In this document: positions 53,635 through 63,696 of the stretch, piece after piece
Layout: each line of letters begins with the position of its first letter
How positions within the stretch are numbered: the first letter of the stretch is position 1
Assembly: GCA_963575645.1 (NCBI GenBank)
Contig: OY754469.1
Coordinates: 22,710,001-22,774,000 of the forward strand
Length of the DNA stretch: 64,000 nucleotides
Reading direction: 5' to 3'
From: Xanthostigma xanthostigma
Lineage: Eukaryota; Arthropoda; Insecta; Raphidioptera; Raphidiidae
Made by a program: the position numbers and the translations under genes
The notes under the pieces: model-generated
Seen by the model: only the letters and a program-made list of their open reading frames with translations
Database searches by the model: none
What the model was told of the DNA's origin: nothing

Positions 53635-56600
53635 CTGCAAATAAACAATAATGCTGTTTGGTAGACAATTTAAAAAGAAACTCTGGTTACAGTGCCAAAC
53701 CCTTCCGACAATATAGTGTATTTGCTAATACAGGCAGTGTGACATTGTTATGTGGTCTTAAGATTGTTTTTGAACAAAACAAAAAATTTAACCCCTTAAT
53801 ACATCTCTTAAAATAATTTTTTTGCTCGACGGGCAGAAAGCGTCAACTTTCGTCCCGCTGCGCTAAACGAAGTTGCCTCTTCCTGCCTACGTTGAGCAAA
53901 AAAATAGTATACACACCACAGGAAGTAAAGTAAGAAAGCCTAAGATCACATCTTTGTTGAGCTCGGCTTCGCCTCGGCCAACAAATTATTATATGTGATC
54001 TCAGACATTTCTTACTTTACTTCCCTAGGTGTGTAATATACTATTTCTTCATACCTCGATCGAAAGTACGTACTTTCGTCCCTTATAGCAGGGACGAAAG
54101 TTTGACATTTCCTCCCTGTTATTTATTATATTAAATGACAGCGGTAACCCTAGTTACAAGTATAAATACGCATGAGAAATTTTTTCCTCCCGCCGTTCTC
54201 ACTAGGAGTAAATGTCAATCTTTCGTCCCTGCTGACGAAAGTACGTACTTTCGAGCGGATATGAAGAAAAATCGTATACACCACACGGGCCTTAAAAGTT
54301 GAAATCTCGGGGCTTGCGCGTCATGATGCCCTCGGCGAAAATTCAACTTTCGGCCCTTGTGATGTAATATGATATTCTTTCTCTTAATTTCAATATTATT
54401 ATCAATTCTGCATCTACACTAAATTAAAAACACCCTTCAAGGCTTCAGTAAGTATATTCGTATTCACAAACTAGTTGTTACAACTAGTTGTTGAAACAAT
54501 TCTAGATTTTTTCCATATTTTTGGGTCAAAAACATTTAAAAATCCGTAAAAACCACCCTTAACATAGTCCGTTTGGGCTAATTTTAAATAGGCTTTACCC
54601 AACGCCAGTAGTTTATGTGCCATATGGGCATGGCAAATACACTAATAAGAAATTCAGACTTACGTTTGATATTCTTTCAATTTAGGATAATTTCTAAGAA
54701 TTAAGGATTCTTCTATAAATATTTTAAGTTCATCAGGTTTATTAGCAAGTCGCTCACAATGTTCGCGTAAATATGTTGGATCAGCATCAGGAAGTACTTC
54801 AAGAATCATTTCATATTTCTCTTGTTCATTCAAATCATCACTCTCAGCTTCCACTTCCATTTTAGGATATTCATCTGTAATTAAATATTCATAAATCTAC
54901 CATTCATTTCAATTAATTATAACACATTAAATAATAAACACATATATAAAAAATCGTTTAATAATAACATTACTATATATTTTGCTTACTTTCAACTAAA
55001 TGGTCAACAATGGTATTGATAACAGCTGGGGTATTATGCTTTTCTTTACAAATTTTATGTAAATAACTCAAAAGAATATCCGGAAACATATTCCTTACAC
55101 TTCTCATTAGAGGCGTTATTTGAATTTCTTTTTCATCTGTTGGGGTTTCAGATACCTGTGCGTTCACTTCATTGGTTTGTATGTCTTTAGAATCCTTTTG
55201 TTTCAAAATTGAACTAGATGTGGGCTCATCATAATTATCTGACATATTTGAATCGTAATCCGATGTTGTAAATACGTCTTCTATTTGTAAATTACCTCCA
55301 TCATCTGATTTATTAATTGGGGCATGATCAATTGTGGCATCTGTTTCAATGTGATTGTCACCCAATTCATTAATTGGAACGTGGGTCACTGCGTCCTCTA
55401 ATACTATTAAGTCTTCAAATGTAATTAAATTATTTCTATTTAGATTATTGGATGATTCATTAATTGGAACATTAGTAACTGTATTATTTAATGGTTGCAA
55501 AACATTTTCAATGTGATTATCACTTGATTCATTAGCTGGAACAAATGCAACTGTGTTTTCTGTTTGTGAAATATTTTTACTTTGATTATTAGTTGATTCA
55601 TTTAGTATATGTGCTACAGAGTCTTCTAACGCTTGTAAATTATTTTCATTGTGATAATAATGGCGATCAGGAATTTCTTCCTTAATATCTAATACATTGT
55701 TCGTATCAGCTAAGGTATTTGGCGCCAATTCTGAATGTAAAATATTTAAATTATCTTTATTACTGCTACTAGAGACAGTCACGTATTCATTTAGCGATTG
55801 TGTAATGGTAGTTATTTGGTTTATCTTGTTATCATTATTTGCCTCATTATTTGAACAGATTTTCTTTCGGGGATAATCGCTATCTAATAATTTATTTACG
55901 AAGTAGTTATAAAGATCATCCTTTTTATGAAAATATTCGTATGAATTGGTTAAATCATTTCTTAAGTATGTACGACACACATTTGGGAATATCTGCGTTA
56001 AAGCATTGACCATTTCAGTTATAGCAGAAAAATCATCTTTCGCATCATGATTTACTGAACTCAAATCAAACGCATGTTCTTCTTCGGTAAGATTTATAAT
56101 TTTTGAACTGCCTGGCACCTCATCATCTTTTATCACAATCGGACTGTTACCTGTAGAAAATAATTTGTTATTTTTCATCAACAATTTGATAGCGTTTATG
56201 AATTCACATTTCAAATTTGATGGACTGTAACTCAAAAGCTATGACTATAAAAGTAAAATAAAAGTAAAATATTTGCAGTTTTATAAAAAAAATATTGTTG
56301 GCGTTTAAAAAAAATTACATCTAATAGTTGTAAACTATAATTTTGGAAAATAACACCCAAAAAGCATTATATTACAAAAAAAACTTCTCGCTCGTGCCTG
56401 TTTGAATATTCACTAAAAACACGAGAACAACTGAATGAATCTTTTATCACTTGATAGCTTATTTTTTGAGGAAGGTTCAGGTATATACGCGCGGCTTCGC
56501 CTAAGTACAAATAAATTTGATTCCATTTTGGAAAGTGTACTAAAATTAACTTAATAGCATTAATTAATTAGAGATTCGAGCGAACTACTGAAACGAACTA

Positions 56601-59600
56601 ATAATGTGTTAAGTTGATTTAACGATTTAAATCTGTATGAGTCAAGCTATACCGCCTTCCGGACAGCTGTAAAAAACATAATATTATATTCAATATTAAT
56701 AAAAATGGTGGACGAAAGCTATGTTATAGACTCATGTTGTTTAAAAAATATTCCAAAAAAAAAAAAAAATGAATCAGCTGTACAGCTGTACTTATATTTG
56801 ATTCAAATTTTTTTTATAGTGGAATGGTTTGGGAAAAAAAGCCTTGCATTAGGTATGTCTCGAATCGAAAAATGTTTCCTACAAAAACTGTGGAGTCCAG
56901 CTCCCCTGACATTTTGGTATAGTTTGTGATCGACTGTCGAAGGGGGGAGGAGGATATGCCGCTTTGAAGTTCCCGAAAACTTGTTTTTGTCCCATAACTC
57001 GGGCATTATTATCGGGAAAAAAAAGTGTAGAGAAAAACAATTCGCGTAAGCTCGTTCTAGTCCGAGTCAAATCGGACCACCCGTTCGAGAGATATCGCCA
57101 TTTTAGCGCGCGAAATTTTGAATTAAACGTCGTTTTTTAAAAAACAATTGCCGCTAGGAGCTTAACTTTTCTTTTATTACAAAGGTACCGAAAACCACTT
57201 GTTTGCACTGGAAGCTGGACGCAGTGGGTCAATTAGAACCGACAGGAGAAGGGGAAAACGATTTTTTTTTATCTCCCATAACTTTGGTTCTAATTGACTT
57301 ATCAACCTTAACCTGACGCCATTTTTCCGTGTTTTTTATCTATTTTTATGTGACAAGTGAAAAAAAATTTCTCCTGGAGGGCGAAATAAAATATTGTTAC
57401 ATTAATGTCAAAATTACTTATCCTTAGCTACGCAGGAAAATTTAATTCTGAAACAATTACGCTAGGAAAGTATCTTTGACATGCGATCTTTGTGCCATCT
57501 CGTGTTTGATTTTTTAAAATCTCATTCAGTCAAAAACTTACAAACACTTGGGAACCAGCTTTATTCTTAACCATAAAAAAATATTTACGCACAATGTCTT
57601 ATGTCAGTAAAAAAACTACATAAAATGATATACATTTTTTATTTCAAGATTTTTTAAATCTTATTGTTGTTAACAAAATAGCAATTATTATATTTTTCCA
57701 GGGATATTTAATATCTCTGTATTATTCATGTATTTAATAATGATTACTAGTGGAGTGGATTGGGAATTTCAAACCGGTGTCTCAAATCGAAAAATGTTTC
57801 CTATAAAAACTGTAGAGTCGAGCTCCCCCAACATTTTGGTATAGTTTGTGACCGCATGTCGGATATGCCGCTTTAAAGTTCCGGAAAACCCGTTTTTGCC
57901 TCATAACTCGGTCATTATTATCGGGAAAAAAAATGTGTCAACAAAAGTTGTAGAGAAAAAGAATACGCGTTAGGACGTTCCAGACCGGGTCTGATCAGAC
58001 AACCCGTTTAGGCCAAGCTGTATAGCATTTTTGCATGACATAAAGACTAGTAGCAAACCGATTGTGCGATGATATAAAAGATAATAAGCAGATGAATAGG
58101 TATATGTTTTTCACTCGAGTTTCCGGTCCATTTGTTAGTTATCAACAGTTTATTGCAAAAAAAACGCGATTTTTGTCTTTTTTTGCTTGTAACTTTGAAA
58201 CTAATGGAGCAATCGGAATGCCCCAATGAAATGCTTTGTAGAGAATTGAAATATCTACAGAATGAGAGGTTGAATGTCTTAATCGGATAATTAGGTCCTG
58301 AAAAATTTAGGAAAAACCAGAAAATTAGGCGTTTTTTCGAAAATTTATAGCTCCGTCATTTCTTGAGCTGGAGCGCTAAGATTTTGAGAGAAAGTAGGGA
58401 TTATAATGTTCTATATATGTGCCAAAGGTGGGTGCTGTCGGACTATTAGTTTTCGCGAAATCGCGATTGAAAGTTTGCAGTGCACTTTTTTTCGGCAGGC
58501 CTGTATGCGTTACCGTAAGTCCGATAATAATTTCAAAAAAAGTTTTTGAAAAGTTGACATCGTGCACTACAAAACGTAGATTTCAGTTTTTCGATCAGAT
58601 GCCTGGAAGCATGCTAAAAACACTCGTAAAGTTCGCGAAAAACGGCCGAGCACGTGCTCGCAGTCGAGTGGTGGTGGAACGAGCAGCGGCGGAGAAGCGT
58701 ATATATAGTAATAGCGCGCGCGGCGCGCACGTTATTTATATTCTCCCACCACTCGCCTGAGAGGGCGCGCTCGGCCGTTTTTCACGAACTTTACGAGTGT
58801 TTTTAGCATGCTTCCAGGCATCTGATCGAAAAACTGAAATATACGTTTTGTAGTGCACGATGTCAATTTTTCAAAACTTTTTTTGAAATTATTATCGGAC
58901 TTACGGTAACGCATACAGGCCTGCCAGAAAAAAGCGCACTGCAAACTTTCAATCGCGATTTCGCGAAAACTAATAATCCGACAGCACCCACCTTTGGCAC
59001 ATATAAAGAACATTATAATCCCTACTTTCTCTCAAAATCTTAGCGCTCCAGCTCAAGAAATGAGGGAGCTATAAATTTTCGAAAAAACGCCTAATTTTCT
59101 GGTTTTTCCTAAATTTTTCAGGACCTAATTATCCGATTAAGACATTCCACCTCTCATTCCATAGATATTTCAATTCTCTACAAACCATTTCATTGGGGCA
59201 TTCCGATTGCTCCATTAGTTTCAAAGTTACAAGCCAAAAAAGACAAAAATCGCGTTTTTTTTTTGCAATAAACTGTTGATAACTAACAAATGGACCGGAA
59301 ACTCGAGTGAAAAACACATACCTACTCATCTGCTTATTATCTTTTATATCATCGCACAGTCGGTTTGCTATTAGTCTTTATGTCACGAGAACGCTTTTTT
59401 AAATCTCTATAGCTTGGTCTAGTTCGCGAGATATCGCCATTTTAGTGCGCGAAATTTTGAAAAATTTAAAGCCCTTTTTTAAATAACCATTGCAACTAGG
59501 AGCTTAATTTTCTTTTATAGCAAAGGTACTAAAGATCCCTTCTTTGCACCGGAAGCTGGACGCGATGGGTCAACTAGAACCGGCAGGAGACGGGAAAAAC

Positions 59601-62600
59601 GATTTTTTTTAAATCTCCCATAACTTTGGTTCTATTTGACGTATCGACCTAAGCCAGACGCCATTTTTTTCGTTTTTTTATCTACTTTTATGTGACAAGT
59701 GAAAAAAAAATTCTCTTAAACTCAACTGCTGGTGGACGAAATGAAGTATTGTTACATGTCTCTCTCTTATGTTATGTGATCAAAATTACTTTTCCTACGC
59801 AGCAAAATTTAATACTTTTCCTCAGCTACGCAGCAAAATTCAATCTGCGTAGCTAATTGTGCAGTCAATGCACAGAAAAAACGGCCAAACCTGGCAATTC
59901 TACCAAACAGCAACGATTAGCACCAACATTTGGGCTGTAGGTTCTACTTACCCTCTACATCAAAGATGTAGTGTGCCAAGGGTTGCTTTGACCCTGGGGG
60001 TGGACGCCACCCCTTCTCGAGGATGAAATTGTTTTTTTATTAAAAATAAGTACGGGAATGGATAGATTGACTAATTCTAAGCAGCTTTTGTTCTATAAAG
60101 TTTTTACTTAAAGTCAATACTTTTCGACTTATTCGAGAGTGGAAACGTCAATTTTTCAACAAAAAAAAAGATTTTTTCAGACGATTTTGCATGAATAACT
60201 CTTGTTAAAGGTTGGTTCTTCTTCGACAAACGCCAAAATAGACAGGTTTAACGTGAAATATTAAAAAAAAAAATGCATTTTTCGGGGAAAACTTATAAAG
60301 CTTTTAACCTTTTAAAAAATAAGAACTTAAAAAAAATTAGTTTATATAGGTTTATAGCTCTTGAAAAAACCTACAAAATGGGTTTTTGTTGAACATGATA
60401 GCTCAAAAGCTAAGCGAGTTATAGTAAAAATACCCAACCACAAATTTTTACAGTTATCAAAACACGTCAGGCTTCCGAAGAAGGGGTCTTTAGCACCTTT
60501 GCTATAAAAAGAAAATTAAGCTTCTAGCTGCAATGGTTTTTTAAAAAATGGCATTAAATTTTTCAAAATTAGGCGCACTAAAATGGCGATATCTCGCGAA
60601 CGGGTTGTCTGATCAGACCCGGTCTGAAACGAGCTTACGCGGAATCTTTTTCTCTAGTACTTTTGTTGGAACATTTTTTCCCCCTGATAATAATGGCCGA
60701 TTTATAGGGCAAAAACGGGTTTTCCGGAACTTTAAAGCGGGGGATATCCGGACATGCGGTCACTGCAAACTATACCAAAATGTCGGAGGAGCTCGACTCT
60801 ACAGTTTTTGTAGGAAACATTTTTCGATTCGAGACGCCGGATTCAAGGCTTTTTTTTCCCAATCCACTCCACTATACAGACGTAAAATTAAATTTAATTA
60901 CCCTGGACGACGTACTGCTGCAGTTCATTTTTTTCTCTCTCTAATTCATAAGAAAATCCAGGAAAACGGTGGAATTGTAATTCTGAATTTTTAGTTGGTA
61001 TATCTTTACAATCAACAACACAGCACTTCCGATTTGATAGCTTATTTCCCATTTTATTCGACAATTAATCCTTATTAAAATGCACATATAACATATGACA
61101 CTAAGGTTTTGACTGAACCAAAATTAAAAAAAAAAAAAAAAACACGAGGGCGCAAAGATCGCGTGTCAAAAGATACTTTCCTAGCGTAAAGGCGTAATGA
61201 CAGTATAAAAAATTCCAGCCAATTAGGCGACAGGACCAACCCAACTTCAAAATAATTTACATTTGATTTAGTATAATACATAAAGAAAATAAAATTTCTG
61301 ATATCGCGTGAGTTGACGCGGGTAATGGCTAGTATTCAATATGATATTTGCTATTCGTTGCCATAGTTACCTACATAATGTGTTCCACGTCATGTAAAAA
61401 TTAATCAAAGCATGCGTAACTAGTATTTCTGACAGATCTATGAAACAGCTGATTTTTTTATTTTCAAAATATTTCCGAAACTATTTTAGAAAACAAAAAA
61501 TGTTTAACGAAACTTTCTTGAAAAAATAAATATAATAAGCCGTTATGAAAACTATACCATTATTATATAAAACACATCGTTATAGCATATATCTCTTCTG
61601 CGCATGCGCCAATAATCTCGAAAAACAATAGTGCCTTCCAAAATTTGGTTTCAATCCGTTTATTCGTTTGACCTGTATCGTGCTCACAGACAAACAAACT
61701 GACGCGCAGAGTTTTTCCAAAAATATGTTTTTTGGATTAGAGGGACCTCAAAACGAAAAATATTGTAAAATTTTTGAAAAGTGAATTTTGACCTAAATTA
61801 GTACTTAGTGTCCGATCAAAATTTCGGTTTCTGTTTCGGCCTAGTTTCGGCAAAAAAACTGATTTCGGCTTAAGTTTCGGTTTCGGCTGCCCATCCGGCC
61901 GAAATCGAAACTACATTCGGCAGGTTTCGCGCTGAAATGCGGTGCAGCTGCGAGCGACGAAGTATCTTTTATGCCTTCGCGCTCCGCGTTTTTTTTTTTT
62001 TTTTAGTTTGAGGGAAAACTCTTTTTATTTTGATACTTTCGATTGAAGTATAAAGTACCATTCCCCACTAGTGAGTTGGAATGGTAAAATTAAAGAATAA
62101 ATGGTTTTAGAGAAAAATATAAGTTGAAAGGATTCTAAATAAAATATAGTTTAAAAAAAACTAAAAAACACGCTTTATATCGGACTAAAAAGTAAAAAAT
62201 AATTGTTTTAAAATAAGCTTAAAAAGCGTTGGGCGCTCGATGTACGAAAATGTGGAACAAAGCGCCCCACGCTTTTTAAGCTTATTTTAAAACAATTATT
62301 TTTTACTTTTTAGTCCGATATAAAGCGTGTTTTTTAGTTTTTTTTAAACTATATTTTATTTTTCACTTTTTAGTTTGAGTATCTATAAAAGAATTTATTA
62401 ATCCTGGGGGTCCTAATAAGGATAATGGGAAACTGTTATCAAATTATTGCATTGTCATCGGTCCTTGATACGTATGCAAAGTTTCAAATTAATCAGACTT
62501 CGGGAAATTGGTGAAAATTATGCTCAAAGATTCCGTTACGGACATACATACTTAGTTACAACCCAAACTAATATAAAGCGTATAAAAATGACCCAGTTTT

Positions 62601-63573
62601 AATGCAAACATTGAGAATAATAAGATTTTTAATAAAATAAATGTATAAATTACTGCATCGGCCATGTTGACTGAAACACCTAATGACGTCACGTCTTTAT
62701 AAATAAAAAAAATATATTAACACTTGAAGTAAATAATCACCGTATCGCTTAAATTTTTGTTGGGGTCATTCACTTCTGCATCCTTTAATTAGTTGATTTG
62801 TTGTTTATTCGTTTTTTTGTGATATTTTATAATATTCATGCCATAGGTTAGTTAACTTGCAACTAAAGAAAATACTTAATATAACTCATATCATTAAGTA
62901 AATTTACATCTACGAAACACCTCTGTACGACAGCCCTACATCCATAAATACGACATATTATAATGTCAGCTGTCACTACAGACGTGACGTCACAAGCGTT
63001 TTCGCGATTACTCCAAAATAAAAAAAATAAAAATGCAATTATTTGCGTTAAAATTTAATTTATTGCTGAAATGTTTTTTTCGAAAATAGTAGACGTGTAC
63101 CTACATTATAGAACTGGATTTCAAAATCTGTCATCATGCCTATTTTCTTGTGTAGCTAAGGAAAAGTAATTATACATATTATTATTGGAACTTTTTTCCC
63201 CCCGATAATAATGGCCGAGTTTTGGAGCAATAACGAGTTTTCAAGAACTTTAAAGCGGCATAATATGAAAAAGTGAAGGGTAAAAATTACACATGTCGAA
63301 GAATTTGTTAGCACTGCAATGCATCTGGCATCTATAATTTATTATAAATATCTAACCTCTAGCTCCTAATTTTAATTTTTTTGGTGGCGAAGAATGATGC
63401 ACTGGAGATGTTCGTTTATTCGAGTTCATTTTCTTTAATCTCTTCCAAACTAGAAATTGAACTCTTTCTGGTGTATCAGCATAATGTACTAAATCCTTCA
63501 GTATGTCATGCAATGGCCAATCCGGTATTATTTGTTTGATAGCGCTAGCGTCTGAATACAATTCGTCGTTGTT
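52311..63573 (-). CDS. RNF216/TRIAD3-type RBR E3 ubiquitin ligase (partial gene model)
   Basis: Exons found: 63357-63573, 54990-56224, 54664-54874 and 52311-53634 (stop TGA). RBR ligases take ubiquitin from an E2 onto a RING2 cysteine and then to substrate; RNF216 builds K63-type and K48-type chains in vertebrates. The last exon holds RING1 (from CACCYDDEVMEDEISTCSEG), the IBR (CPFCDFAMIPP..CLNDEC) and RING2 (CWKCGLKFIKDSGCNKMTC), followed by the family's YVCCQPVKDYSHF. The catalytic Cys codon is 52653-52655, in DSGCNKMTC. Upstream exons carry four CUE/UBA-like helical repeats, each with an (I/F/L)P(D/N) turn, and a SUMO-interaction-like PIVIKDDE. The last three exons join in phase; the 63357 donor (phase 1) does not fit the 56224 acceptor (phase 0 or 2), so an exon is missing. 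The 5' end lies upstream of 63573. Confidence 0.9.
53819..54372. repeat. Cluster of four consecutive hairpins in an RNF216 intron
   Basis: Four adjacent inverted repeats: 53819-53911 (TTTTTTTGCTCGACGGGCAG with its mirror), 53911-54050 (AAGTAAAGTAAGAAA pairs with TTTCTTACTTTACTT), 54048-54272 (CGAAAGTACGTACTTTCG at both ends, itself a palindrome, plus CCCTTATAGCAGGGACGAAAG), and 54274-54372 (GGGCCTTAAAAGTTGAA pairs with TTCAACTTTCGGCCC). None codes. They lie wholly within the 53635-54663 intron. Confidence 0.8.
54664..54874 (-). CDS. RNF216 exon with a CUE-like repeat
   Basis: Bounded by TTACAG and CAAAC|GTAAGT; phases fit both neighbours. It encodes YEMILEVLPDADPTYLREHC, a CUE/UBA-like helical repeat, then a NYPKL motif matching the DYPK after the equivalent human repeat. 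Confidence 0.9.
54990..56224 (-). CDS. RNF216 large exon (SIM, two CUE-like repeats, disordered repeats)
   Basis: 411 codons between TTACAG and GAAA|GTAAGC. Order: SUMO-interaction-like SPIVIKDDE (about codons 31-39), a CUE-like repeat with TQIFPNVCRTYLRNDL (about 68-125), a long Asn/Ser/Glu-rich disordered region with five degenerate VPINES-type repeats (about 208-310), and another CUE-like repeat, RNMFPDILLSYL, at the end. The 5' border is uncertain between two AGs. Confidence 0.88.
56225..56816. other. Start of the 7.1-kb RNF216 intron
   Basis: AT-rich, with a fragment of repeat tail at about 56480 (TATACGCGCGGCTTCGCCT). No exon was found. Confidence 0.35.
56817..57744 (+). repeat. Partial copy of the TAGTGG long-TIR family
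   Basis: It starts TAGTGGAATGGTTTGGG and follows the same course as the element at 57748, sharing AAAAATGTTTCCTACAAAAA, TCATAACTCGG-type words and the GAGATATCGCCATTTTAG block. A later part (57440-57560) is mirrored at 61060-61210, outside the neighbouring element, indicating that the 57748-60874 element inserted into this copy. Its own right end may therefore be near 61.2 kb. Confidence 0.7.
57748..60874. mobile_element. Long-TIR element of unknown superfamily (TAC duplication)
   Basis: Ends are TAGTGGAGTGGATTGGG and its complement, bounded by direct TAC (57745-57747, 60875-60877). The inverted arms extend at least 400 bp (left: 57748-58005 plus 59425-59560; right: about 60460-60874) and share CAGACCGGGTCTGATCAGAC then AACCCGTT. 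A foldback has inserted in the left arm at 58009. The central part, about 59560-60460, is non-coding as far as I can see. A 148-codon frame at 60548-60994 only reads through the right arm. Confidence 0.78.
58009..59421. mobile_element. 1.4-kb near-perfect foldback element (GTT duplication)
   Basis: Terminal TAGGCCAAGCT and AGCTTGGTCTA are bounded by direct GTT (58006-58008, 59422-59424). The uninterrupted version of the target is visible in the opposite arm of the host element as CCGTTCGCGAG, confirming the insertion point. The arms (about 700 bp each) are nearly identical complements meeting at a GC-rich centre near 58720 (TAGCGCGCGCGGCGCGCACG). Frames on both strands are arm mirror images and are not genes. 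Confidence 0.88.
61060..61340 (-). repeat. Inverted partner of 57440-57560 and repeat tail
   Basis: In reverse complement, TACGCTAGGAAAGTATCTTT and GATCTTTGCGCC match ACGCTAGGAAAGTATCTTTG and GATCTTTGTGCC at 57468-57500. It is followed by a tail reading GAGTTGACGCGGGTAATGGC then TAGTATT. It probably represents the right flank of the copy that starts at 56817. Confidence 0.6.
61341..62136. repeat. Decayed dispersed repeats
   Basis: 61600-61720 reads TGCGCATGCGCCAATAATCT, then ACAGACAAACAAACTGACGC, a repeat-tail wording. 61808-61990 holds a run of TTCGGTTTCGGC-type words ending CTTCGCGCTCCGCG and a T tract, which looks like one end of an element whose other end I could not find. No gene was seen. 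Confidence 0.45.
62137..62361. repeat. Hairpin element, ACTAAAAAGTAAAAAATAAT family
   Basis: Arms of about 95 bp pair almost perfectly: AAACACGCTTTATATCGGAC on the left and GTCCGATATAAAGCGTGTTT on the right. The stem contains ACTAAAAAGTAAAAAATAAT, as in 30818-31025, and GCTTAAAAAGCG. The loop is about 35 bp. Confidence 0.83.
62400..62570 (+). repeat. Dispersed repeat related to 35850-35980
   Basis: GTATGCAAAGTTTCAAATTA and GACATACATAC match the decayed copy GTGCAAAATTTCAAATTATT and ACATACATAC downstream of ZNF207. Non-coding. Confidence 0.55.
62571..63356. other. End of the RNF216 intron, with a fragment of the TAGTGG family
   Basis: 63186-63265 (CGATAATAATGGCCGAGTTT, then ACTTTAAAGCGGCATA) is a short inverted fragment of the long-TIR family at 57.8 kb. 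The rest is AT-rich with no exon recognised; the missing RNF216 exon could lie here or in 56225-56816. Confidence 0.45.
63357..63573 (-). CDS. RNF216 upstream exon with a CUE-like repeat
   Basis: Begins after TTTTTTTCAG in phase 0 and ends AGAG|GTTAGA in phase 1, 72 codons. IKQIIPDWPLHDILKDLVHY then VQFLVWKRLKKMN repeats the pattern of the other CUE-like units, followed by a basic tail. Assignment to this gene rests on that pattern, strand and position. It begins at an acceptor, so at least one more exon lies upstream. Confidence 0.75.
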
Positions 63574-63696
63574 CTGAAAAAAATATCAATAAGTAGTGGG
63601 GTACGTGTAAAAAATATAGTACAAAATATGTCTCCGGCGGAATGATATTATCACTTGAATGAGTGTTTAAACTCGCCGACACTCGTTTCTAACATA

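Noticed and set aside
58419-59013. Mirror-image frames of 113 and 93 codons in the foldback arms
   Set aside because: They are the same arm sequence read on opposite strands; similarity reflects the palindrome, not protein conservation.
57748-60874. CACTA (En/Spm) transposon
   Set aside because: The 3-bp duplication fits, but the ends read TAGTGG inward instead of CACTA and no transposase is present.
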